From contig NZ_JAILYH010000004.1 of the NCBI RefSeq assembly GCF_019793435.1, positions 1-64,000 of the forward strand: a stretch of 64,000 bases of DNA. The letters run 5' to 3'. This DNA comes from Rhizobium redzepovicii (GTDB lineage Bacteria > Pseudomonadota > Alphaproteobacteria > Rhizobiales > Rhizobiaceae). The notes beneath the pieces were generated by a model. That model was not told the origin of the DNA. It worked only from the letters and a program-made list of their open reading frames with translations, and ran no database searches. Below, in pieces: positions 49,691 to 57,903 of the stretch (positions within the stretch are counted from its first letter, which is position 1; each line of letters begins with the position of its first letter). The position numbers were made by a program, and so were the translations under genes.

Positions 49691-49708
49691 GAAGAATGAT
49701 AGAGGGGA

Positions 49709-50761
49709 TCATGCTGCAGCCCTCAACGAGAGGCAGCTAAGCGTGAAGCCCGGTCCCATCGCCGTCAGGACGGTTCTCCTGGGTAGTCCGTGCGCAAGAA
49801 GCTTCTCGAGTACGAACAGCGCGGTTGGCGACGACATGTTCCCATAATCCGAGAGAACCTCACGTTCCTTGTCGAGGGTTCCCTGGCTCAGTTTGAGTGC
49901 CGCTTCCAAGGCGGTGATGACCTTGGATCCGCCGGGGTGGCACGCAAACCGGTCAACGTCGTCAGGAGTGAGATCTGATCGGGCGAGTATGGATGTTACG
50001 CCCTTCAGCACGTGAGTTTCGGCGAACGGCGGTATCGCACGGTCGAAGATCACGCCCAGACCTTCCGGATCGACGCTCCACCCCATGATGTCCAGCGTGT
50101 CGGGCCACGTATGCTGGCCTGCAAATTCGATCTCGGCCAGACCGGCCTCGCTGGCACGGACTACGCAGGCGGCGGCCCCGTCGCCGAAGAGGGCGGTCGC
50201 CACGATGTTCGCCTTCGTAAGCTTGTCCATGCGAAATGCCAATGTGCAGGTCTCGACCGCGACCACCAGCACGACCGAGCCTGGCCGGGATGCCGCCAGC
50301 CGTGACGCGATTGAAAGTCCGGAGACTCCGCCGGCACAGCCGAGGCCGAACACGGGCACCCGTTCGACGTCGTCCCGGAAACCCAGCTTTCTGCTTACCC
50401 TCGCTTCCAGACTGGGTGTCGCAATACCAGTCGAGGAGACCGTTACGATCGTGTCGACGTCGCCTGCTGTAAGGCCCGCCGACGCCAGAGCTTTGCTGGC
50501 GGCGGACATGAACATCGCACACGCGCCCTCGATATGAGCAAGGTTCCGTTCGGGCCATCCCGACGTCTCGAGATACCAATCGATCGGCCGGACGCCATAG
50601 CGGCGTTGAATCCCCGAGGTTTCGAACACCCTTGCCAGCTTTTCGAAATCGTCAAATCGTGATGAGAACGCGGTGTGCGACGCTCGCGCCGCGTCACGCT
50701 GCTCGATGACATGTGGCGGAACTGCGGTACCGACGGATACCAGCTTGACGGAATGCTGCAT
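49709..50761 (-). CDS. type III polyketide synthase (chalcone synthase family, 350 aa)
   Basis: Thiolase-fold homodimeric PKS with catalytic triad Cys-His-Asn: C142 (VFGLGCAGGVSG), H275 (FACHPGGSKVI), N308 (DYGNMSSPTALFVLEKLL). It condenses malonyl-CoA units on an acyl-CoA starter to give alkyl-pyrones, resorcinols or phloroglucinol-type products; starter unknown. AAGGAG precedes ATG 50761. There is no methyltransferase or oxidase partner beside it, unlike many bacterial type III PKS loci. A FixK-type box (50938) lies in the gap to the divergent CBS gene. Confidence 0.92.
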   Translation of the reverse strand: MQHSVKLVSVGTAVPPHVIEQRDAARASHTAFSSRFDDFEKLARVFETSGIQRRYGVRPIDWYLETSGWPERNLAHIEGACAMFMSAASKALASAGLTAGDVDTIVTVSSTGIATPSLEARVSRKLGFRDDVERVPVFGLGCAGGVSGLSIASRLAASRPGSVVLVVAVETCTLAFRMDKLTKANIVATALFGDGAAACVVRASEAGLAEIEFAGQHTWPDTLDIMGWSVDPEGLGVIFDRAIPPFAETHVLKGVTSILARSDLTPDDVDRFACHPGGSKVITALEAALKLSQGTLDKEREVLSDYGNMSSPTALFVLEKLLAHGLPRRTVLTAMGPGFTLSCLSLRAAA

Positions 50762-50937
50762 AAGACTCCTTGCGACGGCGCGGAAAGACTTTGGTGTGCC
50801 GCGCGAGGACGAGAACGAACCATAACGTCTTGATCCTGCAAAAGGTTGCAATGCCGGCGAGCCTGATGCCGCACTTCGTCGGAAGGCTCCGGAGACGACG
50901 ATGCGCGAAGACGGCCTCCCGCGGCTTCGTGTCAGGC

Positions 50938-50951
50938 TTGATCCACGTCAA
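50938..50951. promoter_or_regulatory. FixK-type box between PKS and CBS-BON genes
   Basis: TTGATCCACGTCAA, TTGA-N6-TCAA; 54 bp upstream of the CBS gene start (51006) and 177 bp from the PKS start, so it more likely serves the CBS gene. Confidence 0.6.
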
Positions 50952-51005
50952 TGCGCTCAACGCGTGTTGGCTCCGTAATTGTTTGATCAACAAGGAGACA
51001 GTGCG

Positions 51006-51671
51006 ATGCTTGCTAGAGACATCATGACGACCCCCGTGACGACGCTCGACGAGGGACACAACATCAAGGAAGCCGTCGAGATCGTCAACGCCAGCAAGAT
51101 CGGCGCGGTGCCCGTCGTCGATGGCGAAGGGCGGCTCACGGGCATCGTCACCGAGGGAGACCTGCTGCGCCGGGTGGCGTCGTCTTGGGCGAGACGGGCG
51201 GTACCGCATACGCGCGACCGCGAAGATGCACTGGCGGACTATGTGAAGGCCCGAAGCTGGCGCGTCAAGGACGTGATGTCGACGCCTGTCATCAGCGCCG
51301 CTCCGACCGCCACCGCGAGCCAGCTCGCCGAACTCCTGCAGGCCCACGACATCAAACACCTGCCCGTCGTCGAGAACGGCAGGCTCGCCGGAATGATCAG
51401 CCGTCGCGACTTGATGCGAGCGCTTCTCGATGTTCCACGGCAGTGCACCGCTTCCGGCGACGAGGCCCTCGGGATCGCGGTTCGTAGCCGCCTGAACGCC
51501 GAGCTTGAAATAACGCCCCCCATGGTCGCTGCGACCGTCTCCAACGGGGTGGTCACCCTGAAGGGAGAGGTCGAGACGGAGCTGGAACGCTCAGCGGCCA
51601 GGGTGGCGGCGGAAAGCGTCCGCGGCGTCGGCGGCGTGGTGAACAAGATCACCCTGGCTTCCGCATGGTGA
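51006..51671 (+). CDS. two CBS domains plus BON domain protein (221 aa)
   Basis: CBS pair at residues ~1-60 (DIMTTPVTTLDEGHNIKEAV) and ~85-145 (VKDVMSTPVISAAPTATASQ), forming an adenine-nucleotide-binding Bateman module, then a C-terminal BON domain (VSNGVVTLKGEVETELERSA). AAGGAG precedes ATG 51006. Likely an energy-status sensor of the stress island; no enzymatic domain. Confidence 0.9.
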   Translation: MLARDIMTTPVTTLDEGHNIKEAVEIVNASKIGAVPVVDGEGRLTGIVTEGDLLRRVASSWARRAVPHTRDREDALADYVKARSWRVKDVMSTPVISAAPTATASQLAELLQAHDIKHLPVVENGRLAGMISRRDLMRALLDVPRQCTASGDEALGIAVRSRLNAELEITPPMVAATVSNGVVTLKGEVETELERSAARVAAESVRGVGGVVNKITLASAW

Positions 51672-51710
51672 GCCACCTCGAACGATGAAATCGTGCCTGG
51701 AGTTTCCGTC

Positions 51711-51863
51711 ATGTTTGTCAGGGTCATCGCAGACGCCGTCATGTCGAGGCTTCTCCTCGTCATCCTGATCCTCATGGTCGGGACGGTCGTGGGCGTCCTG
51801 CTGGTGAAACCATCCGACGACTCTCGAAGCGGGCGCGTCGAGCGCTCTCTTTCTGACCCGTGA
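51711..51863 (+). CDS. small single-pass membrane protein (50 aa)
   Basis: Starts MFVRVIADAVMSRLLLVILI; one strongly hydrophobic helix (residues ~8-32), then a short charged tail ending RSLSDP. TGGAG lies about 8 nt before the ATG. Between the CBS-BON gene (39 bp upstream) and the orphan transporter domain gene (7 bp downstream), same strand. Function unknown. Confidence 0.6.
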   Translation: MFVRVIADAVMSRLLLVILILMVGTVVGVLLVKPSDDSRSGRVERSLSDP

Positions 51864-51870
51864 GTGCGCA

Positions 51871-52890
51871 ATGAACATTTGGCGCTCCAGGACTGAATTG
51901 CTTGGCCGCTTCTCGCAAAGGACCGGAAGTGCGACGGATTCGATGCCCTCCGACCTGTTCGGTTTCATCTGGTTGATGGGAAGGCGTCATCAGGCGTTGA
52001 TCGCCGGGTTGTCCCTGGTTCTGTTTGCTATCGGCGCGGCGCCTCTCGAACTCCAGCGTCGGATCGTCAACGAGGCGACCCAGCGAGCTTCGTACGGGTC
52101 GCTTCTCTTTCTCGTTTCGCTCTATCTCGCGGTGGCAGTGGTGGAGGGCGCCATTAAATTCACCCTCAATCTCTACAGAAGCTGGGTGGGCGAGAGGGGC
52201 ACGCTCTGGCTGCGGGCGCGTGTTCTGCATCAGGCCGAGACGCCGCCATCAGAATCCATGCTCGAGGGCGTCGAACTGTCGATTGTTCTTGCGGAAGCCG
52301 AGCCGGTCGGCGGTTTCGTTGGAACCAGCATCTCCGAGCCGCTGCTGCAGGTCGGCATCCTTGTCACCGTCTGCAGCTACCTGATCTATCTCCAGCCGCT
52401 GATGATGCTGGCCGTCGCAGCGACCTTTGCCCCGCAGATTGCCTTCGTCCCAATGATGCAGGCCGCGATCAACCGCCGGGTCGAGGCGAAGGTCGCCATC
52501 ATGCGCGACGTCAGCGAAGGCATGGTGCATGCGATCGAAGGTGGCCAGGGAGAGGATCCTCAAACTTCGCGCATCGGAGCGATCTTCTCCGCCAACATGG
52601 GGATCTGCCGATACAAGTACGCCATGAACTTTCTCATGAATCTCATGGCGCAATTGGGCTACGTTGGCATTTTCGTCCTGGGGGGATACTACGTTGTCAC
52701 CGGCAAGACCGAGATAGGGACCGTGGTCGCATTTGTCTCGGGACTGGCGAAGATCGTCGACCCTTGGGGGGCTATCGTGGACTGGTATCGTGACCTCAGG
52801 GTAACCCAGGTGAAGTACCGACTAATCAGGGACGCCGCGAAGTTCGATGGCGGTGGCAACCACGAAATACGAAATATAAGTGCATTTTGA
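51871..52890 (+). CDS. ABC-exporter transmembrane domain without ATPase (339 aa)
   Basis: Reads as the six-helix membrane domain of an ABC exporter (HQALIAGLSLVLFAIGAAPL; LLFLVSLYLAVAVVEGAI; YVGIFVLGGYYVVTGKTEIG then VVAFVSGLAKIVDPW) but stops before any Walker A; no nucleotide-binding domain follows on either strand. Either a truncated transporter or a stand-alone membrane protein of this shape. Last gene of the CBS-small protein-transporter unit. Confidence 0.75.
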   Translation: MNIWRSRTELLGRFSQRTGSATDSMPSDLFGFIWLMGRRHQALIAGLSLVLFAIGAAPLELQRRIVNEATQRASYGSLLFLVSLYLAVAVVEGAIKFTLNLYRSWVGERGTLWLRARVLHQAETPPSESMLEGVELSIVLAEAEPVGGFVGTSISEPLLQVGILVTVCSYLIYLQPLMMLAVAATFAPQIAFVPMMQAAINRRVEAKVAIMRDVSEGMVHAIEGGQGEDPQTSRIGAIFSANMGICRYKYAMNFLMNLMAQLGYVGIFVLGGYYVVTGKTEIGTVVAFVSGLAKIVDPWGAIVDWYRDLRVTQVKYRLIRDAAKFDGGGNHEIRNISAF

Positions 52891-52921
52891 GATTCCGCGC
52901 TCCCGCGCTGAGCGACCACGC

Positions 52922-55567
52922 CTATTTTGAATGGCGCCTTGTTCGAGTGCGAGGCCGACGGCGCGACGCTCGAGGCTGTGAATGGTCCTGCGTTGACAGC
53001 GTCGTAAAGTAGAAGATCTTCACGGTCTCGAGAGCTGATACGTAGAACAAGGTGATACCCAAAAGCACTGCGAGAATTTCGAGGGGGATCGGAACGAACC
53101 CGAAAAGCCCGCCGATCGGGGTGTAGGGGATGGTCACTCCCGCGGAACCGACGGCAATCGCCGTGCCGAATAGCAGCGGACTGGGTCGGCTCCTCCAGAT
53201 CGGACCAGGCGTTCTGATGACGAGCATAGTCGCCAACTGCGTCATTAGCGATTCCACGAACCACGCGGACCGGAACTCGTCCTGTCCGGCGGAAAACACT
53301 CCCAGGAGCACGACGAACGTCGCCAGATCGAAGAGAGAACTTAGCGGCCCGAACCAGAGCATGAACCTCTTGATGCGTGAGATGTCCCAACGCTGCGGAC
53401 GCCGAAGGTCTGCCGAATCGACCTTGTCCGTGGCGATGGCCATCGCCGGCAGGTCCGACAGCAGATTGTTTAGCAGTATCTGCTTGGCAAGGAGCGGCAG
53501 GAACGGCAACACGAGCGACGCCGCTGCCATGCTGATCATGTTGCCGAAGTTAGCGCTCGTCGCAATCGATATGTACTTCATCGTATTGGTGAAGGTCCTA
53601 CGCCCGTCGTCCACCCCTTTGGAAAGGACCGCGAGATCCTGCCGCATCAGGACGACGTCGGCGGCCTCTCGGGCGACGTCGGCCGCGCCGTCCACCGAAA
53701 TCCCTACGTCCGCCTCGTGAAGGGCCGGCGCGTCGTTTATCCCGTCCCCCAGATATCCGACGACGTGTCCGGCCTTGCGAAGGGCCGCCACGATCCGTTC
53801 CTTCTGGTTTGGGTCGATCTCGACGAACAGGTCGGTTTCTCCCGCACGGCTGAACAGTGCGTCGTTGCTCATGCTGCCGACATCTTTCCCCGTGAGCATA
53901 CGGGAACCATCGATGCCGATGGACGACGCGAGATGCCGGACGACATATCGGTTGTCTCCCGATATCACCTTGATCCGCACTCCTCGTTCGACGAGGCTTG
54001 CTACTACGGCTGAAATGTCGGCCTTCGGCGGATCTGAGAAGAGCAGAAAACCCTGCAGGCAAAGTCCGAATTCGTCTTCCCGCGACATCTTAGAAGTTGC
54101 TTCGGATATGGGCCGGGTGGCGACTGCGAGCGCGCGCATGCCTGCTTCTCCCCATTGCCGACAGACGTCGTCCAACTGTTTGCGGACATAGTCGTCCAAT
54201 GCCAGTTCGCGACCCTCGGTCATGACGGTGGCGCAGACGTCGATCACGTTGGTGGTCGCTCCTTTGCAGATCAACAGCGGTGGCCCGTCCTTTCCACCGA
54301 CGATTACGGATAGACGCTTGCGCGAGAAATCGTACGGGATCTCGGCAAGCTTGCGGGCTTCGGAAGAGATCTCTCCGGCCGCGATCGTGGCCGTCACGGC
54401 GTCGTCGAGAGGATTCTTCATTCCCGATTGAAGCGCTGAATTGAGAAGTGCCAGCCGTCTCACTTCAGGTGAGACGACGCCCTGCGCGTCGACACAACTG
54501 TCGAGGCGGATGACGCCCTCGGTCAGCGTGCCCGTCTTGTCCGTGCAGAGCACGTCCATGCTGCCAAGGTTCTCCATTGCATCAAGGCGGCGGACGATCA
54601 CGCCAGACTTCGACATCGTCCGGGCGCCGCGCGCGAGCGTCACGCTGATGATCGCAGGCAGCAGTTCCGGCGTCAGGCCGACGGCAAGCGCGAGCGAGAA
54701 AAGCAGAGAGTCCACGATAGGTCTGTGAAGCAGGAGATTCGCCACCAGGACGACGACGACGATGCAGAGCATGATCCGCGTCATCAGAAATCCGAAATGC
54801 CGAACACCTCGCGCAAATTCAGTTTCCGGGATCTGACGCGCAACGGCGCTGGCGATCCGTGCGAATTCCGTGCGCGGGCCGGTCGCGATGGCAAGGGCAG
54901 TCGCTGTGCCGCTCCGAACCGAGGTTCCCGTGAACACGCAGTTGGAACGATCCGCAAGACCGGCGTCTTTGGTTGAGACGCCGGGCGCCTTCGCTACGGG
55001 AAAAGTCTCTCCGGTGAGCGTCGCTTCGCTGACGTTGAGATCCTGCGCGACGATGACGACTGCGTCGACGGGCACGAGGCTCCCGGCCGAGAGCAGGATC
55101 AGGTCGCCCGGTACGATGCCGATTGCGGCAACGACCTTGTCGGCGCCGTCGCGGCGGACCTTTGAAGTGAGAGAAATTCGCTGTCGCAGCGCCTCGATCG
55201 CTCGTTGCGCGCCATGTTCCTGCAGAAAGCCGAGAAAGCAGCTAGCGAGAATGATGATGCCGATGATGATGGCGTCGTGGACTTCGCCGACGCCACCCGC
55301 GACGAGCGCTGCGAACACCAGCACGAGCACGAGCGGGCTTTTGAACTGGCGCGCGAAGTCTGCCAGCATGCCTCCACGGCTTTCGTCGGAAAGAGAGTTC
55401 GGTCCGAACCGTCGCACGCGTTCTTCGGCTTCGGCGGTCGTCAGTCCGTCCTGCAGGGACGTGGCGAGGGCAGCGCCGAGCTCCGAGGGCGATCTCGTCC
55501 AGTATGTAGGGATCGCAACTTCTAAAGTGGACGAAGGTAGAGGAGAAGGAGGAACGGGGATATCCAT
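52922..55567 (-). CDS. magnesium-transporting P-type ATPase (P3B, MgtA/MgtB-like, 881 aa)
   Basis: Full-length P3B ATPase: N-terminal cation domain (EERVRRFGPNSLSDESRGGM), TLTGETFPV actuator loop, LALAVGLTPELLPAIISVTL membrane helix typical of MgtA, phosphorylation site LCTDKTGTLTEG, hinge GDGINDAPAL, and C-terminal transmembrane helices ending near KIFYFTTL. Imports Mg2+ at ATP cost. ATG 55567 with CGGAG 6 nt upstream. Two FixK-type boxes lie in the divergent promoter region. No mgtC or Mg2+-leader is seen. Confidence 0.92.
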   Translation of the reverse strand: MDIPVPPSPLPSSTLEVAIPTYWTRSPSELGAALATSLQDGLTTAEAEERVRRFGPNSLSDESRGGMLADFARQFKSPLVLVLVFAALVAGGVGEVHDAIIIGIIILASCFLGFLQEHGAQRAIEALRQRISLTSKVRRDGADKVVAAIGIVPGDLILLSAGSLVPVDAVVIVAQDLNVSEATLTGETFPVAKAPGVSTKDAGLADRSNCVFTGTSVRSGTATALAIATGPRTEFARIASAVARQIPETEFARGVRHFGFLMTRIMLCIVVVVLVANLLLHRPIVDSLLFSLALAVGLTPELLPAIISVTLARGARTMSKSGVIVRRLDAMENLGSMDVLCTDKTGTLTEGVIRLDSCVDAQGVVSPEVRRLALLNSALQSGMKNPLDDAVTATIAAGEISSEARKLAEIPYDFSRKRLSVIVGGKDGPPLLICKGATTNVIDVCATVMTEGRELALDDYVRKQLDDVCRQWGEAGMRALAVATRPISEATSKMSREDEFGLCLQGFLLFSDPPKADISAVVASLVERGVRIKVISGDNRYVVRHLASSIGIDGSRMLTGKDVGSMSNDALFSRAGETDLFVEIDPNQKERIVAALRKAGHVVGYLGDGINDAPALHEADVGISVDGAADVAREAADVVLMRQDLAVLSKGVDDGRRTFTNTMKYISIATSANFGNMISMAAASLVLPFLPLLAKQILLNNLLSDLPAMAIATDKVDSADLRRPQRWDISRIKRFMLWFGPLSSLFDLATFVVLLGVFSAGQDEFRSAWFVESLMTQLATMLVIRTPGPIWRSRPSPLLFGTAIAVGSAGVTIPYTPIGGLFGFVPIPLEILAVLLGITLFYVSALETVKIFYFTTLSTQDHSQPRASRRRPRTRTRRHSK

Positions 55568-55620
55568 GGCGAACTCCGTATGTAATTTCGCCGATTATCG
55601 TCTTCGCCAGGAGGACGTCA

Positions 55621-55634
55621 TTGATGGTTGTCAA
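55621..55634. promoter_or_regulatory. FixK-type box upstream of mgtA-like gene
   Basis: TTGATGGTTGTCAA, TTGA-N6-TCAA; 54 bp upstream of the leftward start 55567. Confidence 0.55.
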
Positions 55635-55660
55635 GTTTCGTATTTTGCGTCGAAGGGGCT

Positions 55661-55702
55661 TGGCTTGATCGATATCAACGTTCGCGCCGTTCGAACCCGG
55701 TA
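55661..55702 (+). repeat. 42-bp promoter repeat, copy A, containing a perfect FixK-type box
   Basis: 39 of 42 bases are identical to 57775-57816. Contains TTGATCGATATCAA (55665-55678), followed by a conserved ACGT..CGCCGTTCGAACC segment that would reach from -41 to about -10 of a FixK-activated promoter. It lies 156 bp upstream of the CCC1/VIT1-like gene. Confidence 0.7.
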
Positions 55703-55857
55703 AGGTCCCGCCGCTCGATGGCAGCCGAAACCTTTGCCCGTTCTGGGTGCCCGTCGCAGGTGTGATCGCGAGTGCCGCGTTGCTCCTGATCGACGTTGCG
55801 CTCATCGGTTAATCTCGCACTCACTACGTCAAAATCGACTTTGTCCTGGAGACGCGC

Positions 55858-56553
55858 ATGAGCAGACTGCATTCGGAACATCACCTGGTCTCTCGCATCG
55901 GTTGGCTACGGGCTGCCGTCCTCGGCGCAAACGATGGAATCGTCTCGACGGCGAGCTTGATCATGGGCGTCGCTACCGCGTCCGCCGGACCCTCGCAGAT
56001 CCTGGTAGCAGGCGTCGCTGGTTTGGTCGCGGGCGCGATGTCCATGGCGGCCGGCGAATACGTGTCGGTAAGCTCCCAAGCGGACACCGAGGAAGCCGAT
56101 CTCGCGCGAGAACGGATCGAGTTGGAGACGCAACCAGAAGCTGAGTGCGAGGAGCTGACGGAGATCTACGTCAAACGCGGTCTCACCGACGAACTGGCCA
56201 GGCAAGTCGCGATCCAACTGACCGCAAATGATGCTCTCGACGCGCACTCGCGCGACGAACTCGGTATCGTCGAACACATGGCGGCCCGGCCGGTTGAGGC
56301 AGCTTTGACGTCAGCCCTCACGTTTGCGGTGGGGGCCGCATTGCCCCTGCTCATGGTCGTACTTTCGCCCGCCTCGTTGCTGATCTATACCGTTGCAACC
56401 GCGTCTTTGGCCTTCCTCGCGCTGCTGGGCGCTATCGGTGCGAAAGCGGGCGGCGCCAACGTCTGGAGGGCCACCACTCGCGTCACTTTCTGGGGCGCTT
56501 TCGCTATGGCATTGACGGCGGGGATCGGTGCGTTGGTTGGCACCGCAGTCTGA
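55858..56553 (+). CDS. CCC1/VIT1-family iron/manganese transporter (231 aa)
   Basis: Membrane protein of the vacuolar iron transporter family: N-terminal VLGANDGIVSTASLIMGVAT, then LVAGAMSMAAGEYVSVSSQA (the conserved Met/Gly/Glu helix), an acidic metal-binding loop rich in Glu (about residues 75-140), and three C-terminal helices. Exports or sequesters Fe2+ or Mn2+. With the TPCP-type ATPase and MgtA-like protein, it gives the island three cation transporters. Upstream repeat carries a perfect FixK-type box. Confidence 0.9.
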   Translation: MSRLHSEHHLVSRIGWLRAAVLGANDGIVSTASLIMGVATASAGPSQILVAGVAGLVAGAMSMAAGEYVSVSSQADTEEADLARERIELETQPEAECEELTEIYVKRGLTDELARQVAIQLTANDALDAHSRDELGIVEHMAARPVEAALTSALTFAVGAALPLLMVVLSPASLLIYTVATASLAFLALLGAIGAKAGGANVWRATTRVTFWGAFAMALTAGIGALVGTAV

Positions 56554-56691
56554 CGAGTAACTTTCTGCCCCTTCCTGCACGCCCTGCTTCAGGACGCGGT
56601 GAGTTCTAGGATGTTGCGGTTCTGGTCGCAACGAAAGAGGAGCGGACGCAATTTCGACTCCTCAAGGCTCGGGGGCCGGAACTCATAATCG

Positions 56692-57081
56692 TCAGATCTC
56701 GGCCACCGCCTGGGCGAGCAACGAGCGGACCCTGCCTGCCAGACTGGCAAGCGTTTCGTTGTCGATCGCCTGCATGGATGCGACCGGATCGATGGCGCTC
56801 ACCATGACATTGCCGCCATCGACCCCGCGCAGGATGACATTGCACGGCAGCATGGCCCCCACCTTCGGTTCCAGTTTCATGGCCTCGAACGCCATGCGCG
56901 GATTGCAGGCTCCGAGGATGAGGTAGTCATCGATGTCGGCGTCGATCTTCTTTTTCATGGTTGCCTTGACATCGATCTCCGTCAGAACTCCGAAACCGTG
57001 CTTGGAGAGAGCGGATTTCGTCCTGCCGACCGCATCGTCGAAACTGGTCGCCCAGAGGGTCCTATCCAGCGTATAGGTCAT
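56692..57081 (-). CDS. DUF302 domain protein (129 aa)
   Basis: Starts MTYTLDRTLWATSFDDAVGR; DUF302 pattern: FDDAV..TK.AL..HGFGVLTEIDVKATM, YLILGACNPRMAFEAMKLEP and VGAMLPCNVILRG. AAGGAG precedes ATG 57081. DUF302 proteins are widespread in bacteria and often found with redox and metal genes; biochemical role unknown. Downstream (leftward) of the EF-hand gene by 51 bp, likely same transcript. Confidence 0.88.
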   Translation of the reverse strand: MTYTLDRTLWATSFDDAVGRTKSALSKHGFGVLTEIDVKATMKKKIDADIDDYLILGACNPRMAFEAMKLEPKVGAMLPCNVILRGVDGGNVMVSAIDPVASMQAIDNETLASLAGRVRSLLAQAVAEI

Positions 57082-57132
57082 GAGAAGTCTCCTTCGGGCT
57101 CCCATGCAACGGCCGGCAATGCCAGCGTCCAA

Positions 57133-57516
57133 TCACATGTCTTGCATGAACGCCTGCATTTCTTCAGGTGTGACTTTGCCGTCATTGTTCGCGTCGACCG
57201 CGTCGAAGACGCGTTTGTGGATTGCGGTCAACTCTTCGAAAGAAACTGCACCGTCCCCATCGCTATCGGCGATGGCAAACATAATCTTCACCATATGACC
57301 GCGCATTGGCCCCATCATGCGCATTCCTGGGTACATGCCAGATGGCATCATGTTGCGGCCCATCATGCCTGGCATCATTTCCGATCCGTCGGCCTCGGGT
57401 TTAGCCTCAGACTGGGCCGGGTCTGGACTTTTCGTCTGGGCGGACGCGCTGCCCATGGCGCCGACGGCACCGAGCAAGGCCAGCATAGTGATCGTTGGCA
57501 GTCTGAACATGGACAT
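57133..57516 (-). CDS. exported EF-hand calcium-binding protein (127 aa)
   Basis: Signal peptide (MSMFRLPTITMLALLGAVGA, cleavage after SASA), a Met/Gly-rich middle (MMPGMMGRNMMPSGMYPG) that might bind copper or another soft metal, and two EF-hand loops: DSDGDGAVSFEE and DANNDGKVTPEE. AGGAG lies 7 nt before ATG 57516. A FixK-type box (57594-57607) is upstream, so EF-hand and DUF302 genes may be co-induced. Confidence 0.85.
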   Translation of the reverse strand: MSMFRLPTITMLALLGAVGAMGSASAQTKSPDPAQSEAKPEADGSEMMPGMMGRNMMPSGMYPGMRMMGPMRGHMVKIMFAIADSDGDGAVSFEELTAIHKRVFDAVDANNDGKVTPEEMQAFMQDM

Positions 57517-57593
57517 CCTGACTCTCCTCTTTGAGTATTGTCCTCCACGAGTTGGAGCGCCCTTGAGGATACGATGCACACCGGTTTCAGACA

Positions 57594-57607
57594 TTGCGCT
57601 GGATCAA
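57594..57607. promoter_or_regulatory. FixK-type box upstream of EF-hand gene
   Basis: TTGCGCTGGATCAA (minus strand TTGATCCAGCGCAA); 78 bp upstream of ATG 57516. Confidence 0.5.
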
Positions 57608-57774
57608 ACCACTTGTATGGTTCGAGTCGTCGAGGACGGACCGATCGCCTTCGCGCCGCGCCATGACTGCGACGCCAGCCACCTGCGTCATCGAGGAACG
57701 ATCGCGGCTGAAGCGACACGGAGGATTGAGCCGGCTAAGGCGAGAACAAGGTGATTTCAGAGTGCGATCGTGCC

Positions 57775-57816
57775 TGGCTTGATCGATATCAACGTCCACG
57801 CCGTTCGAACCGGGTA
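57775..57816 (+). repeat. 42-bp promoter repeat, copy B, containing a perfect FixK-type box
   Basis: TTGATCGATATCAA at 57779-57792 inside a 42-bp segment nearly identical to 55661-55702 (three mismatches). It lies 88 bp upstream of the DUF982 gene (57904). Confidence 0.7.
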
Positions 57817-57903
57817 TTCTGACGCCATCAGCCAACGCCTGATCGTTTGTCCGCCCTCGTGATGATGCCCCGCTCGCGGTTCGAAACTTTCAGGAGATCG
57901 AGG

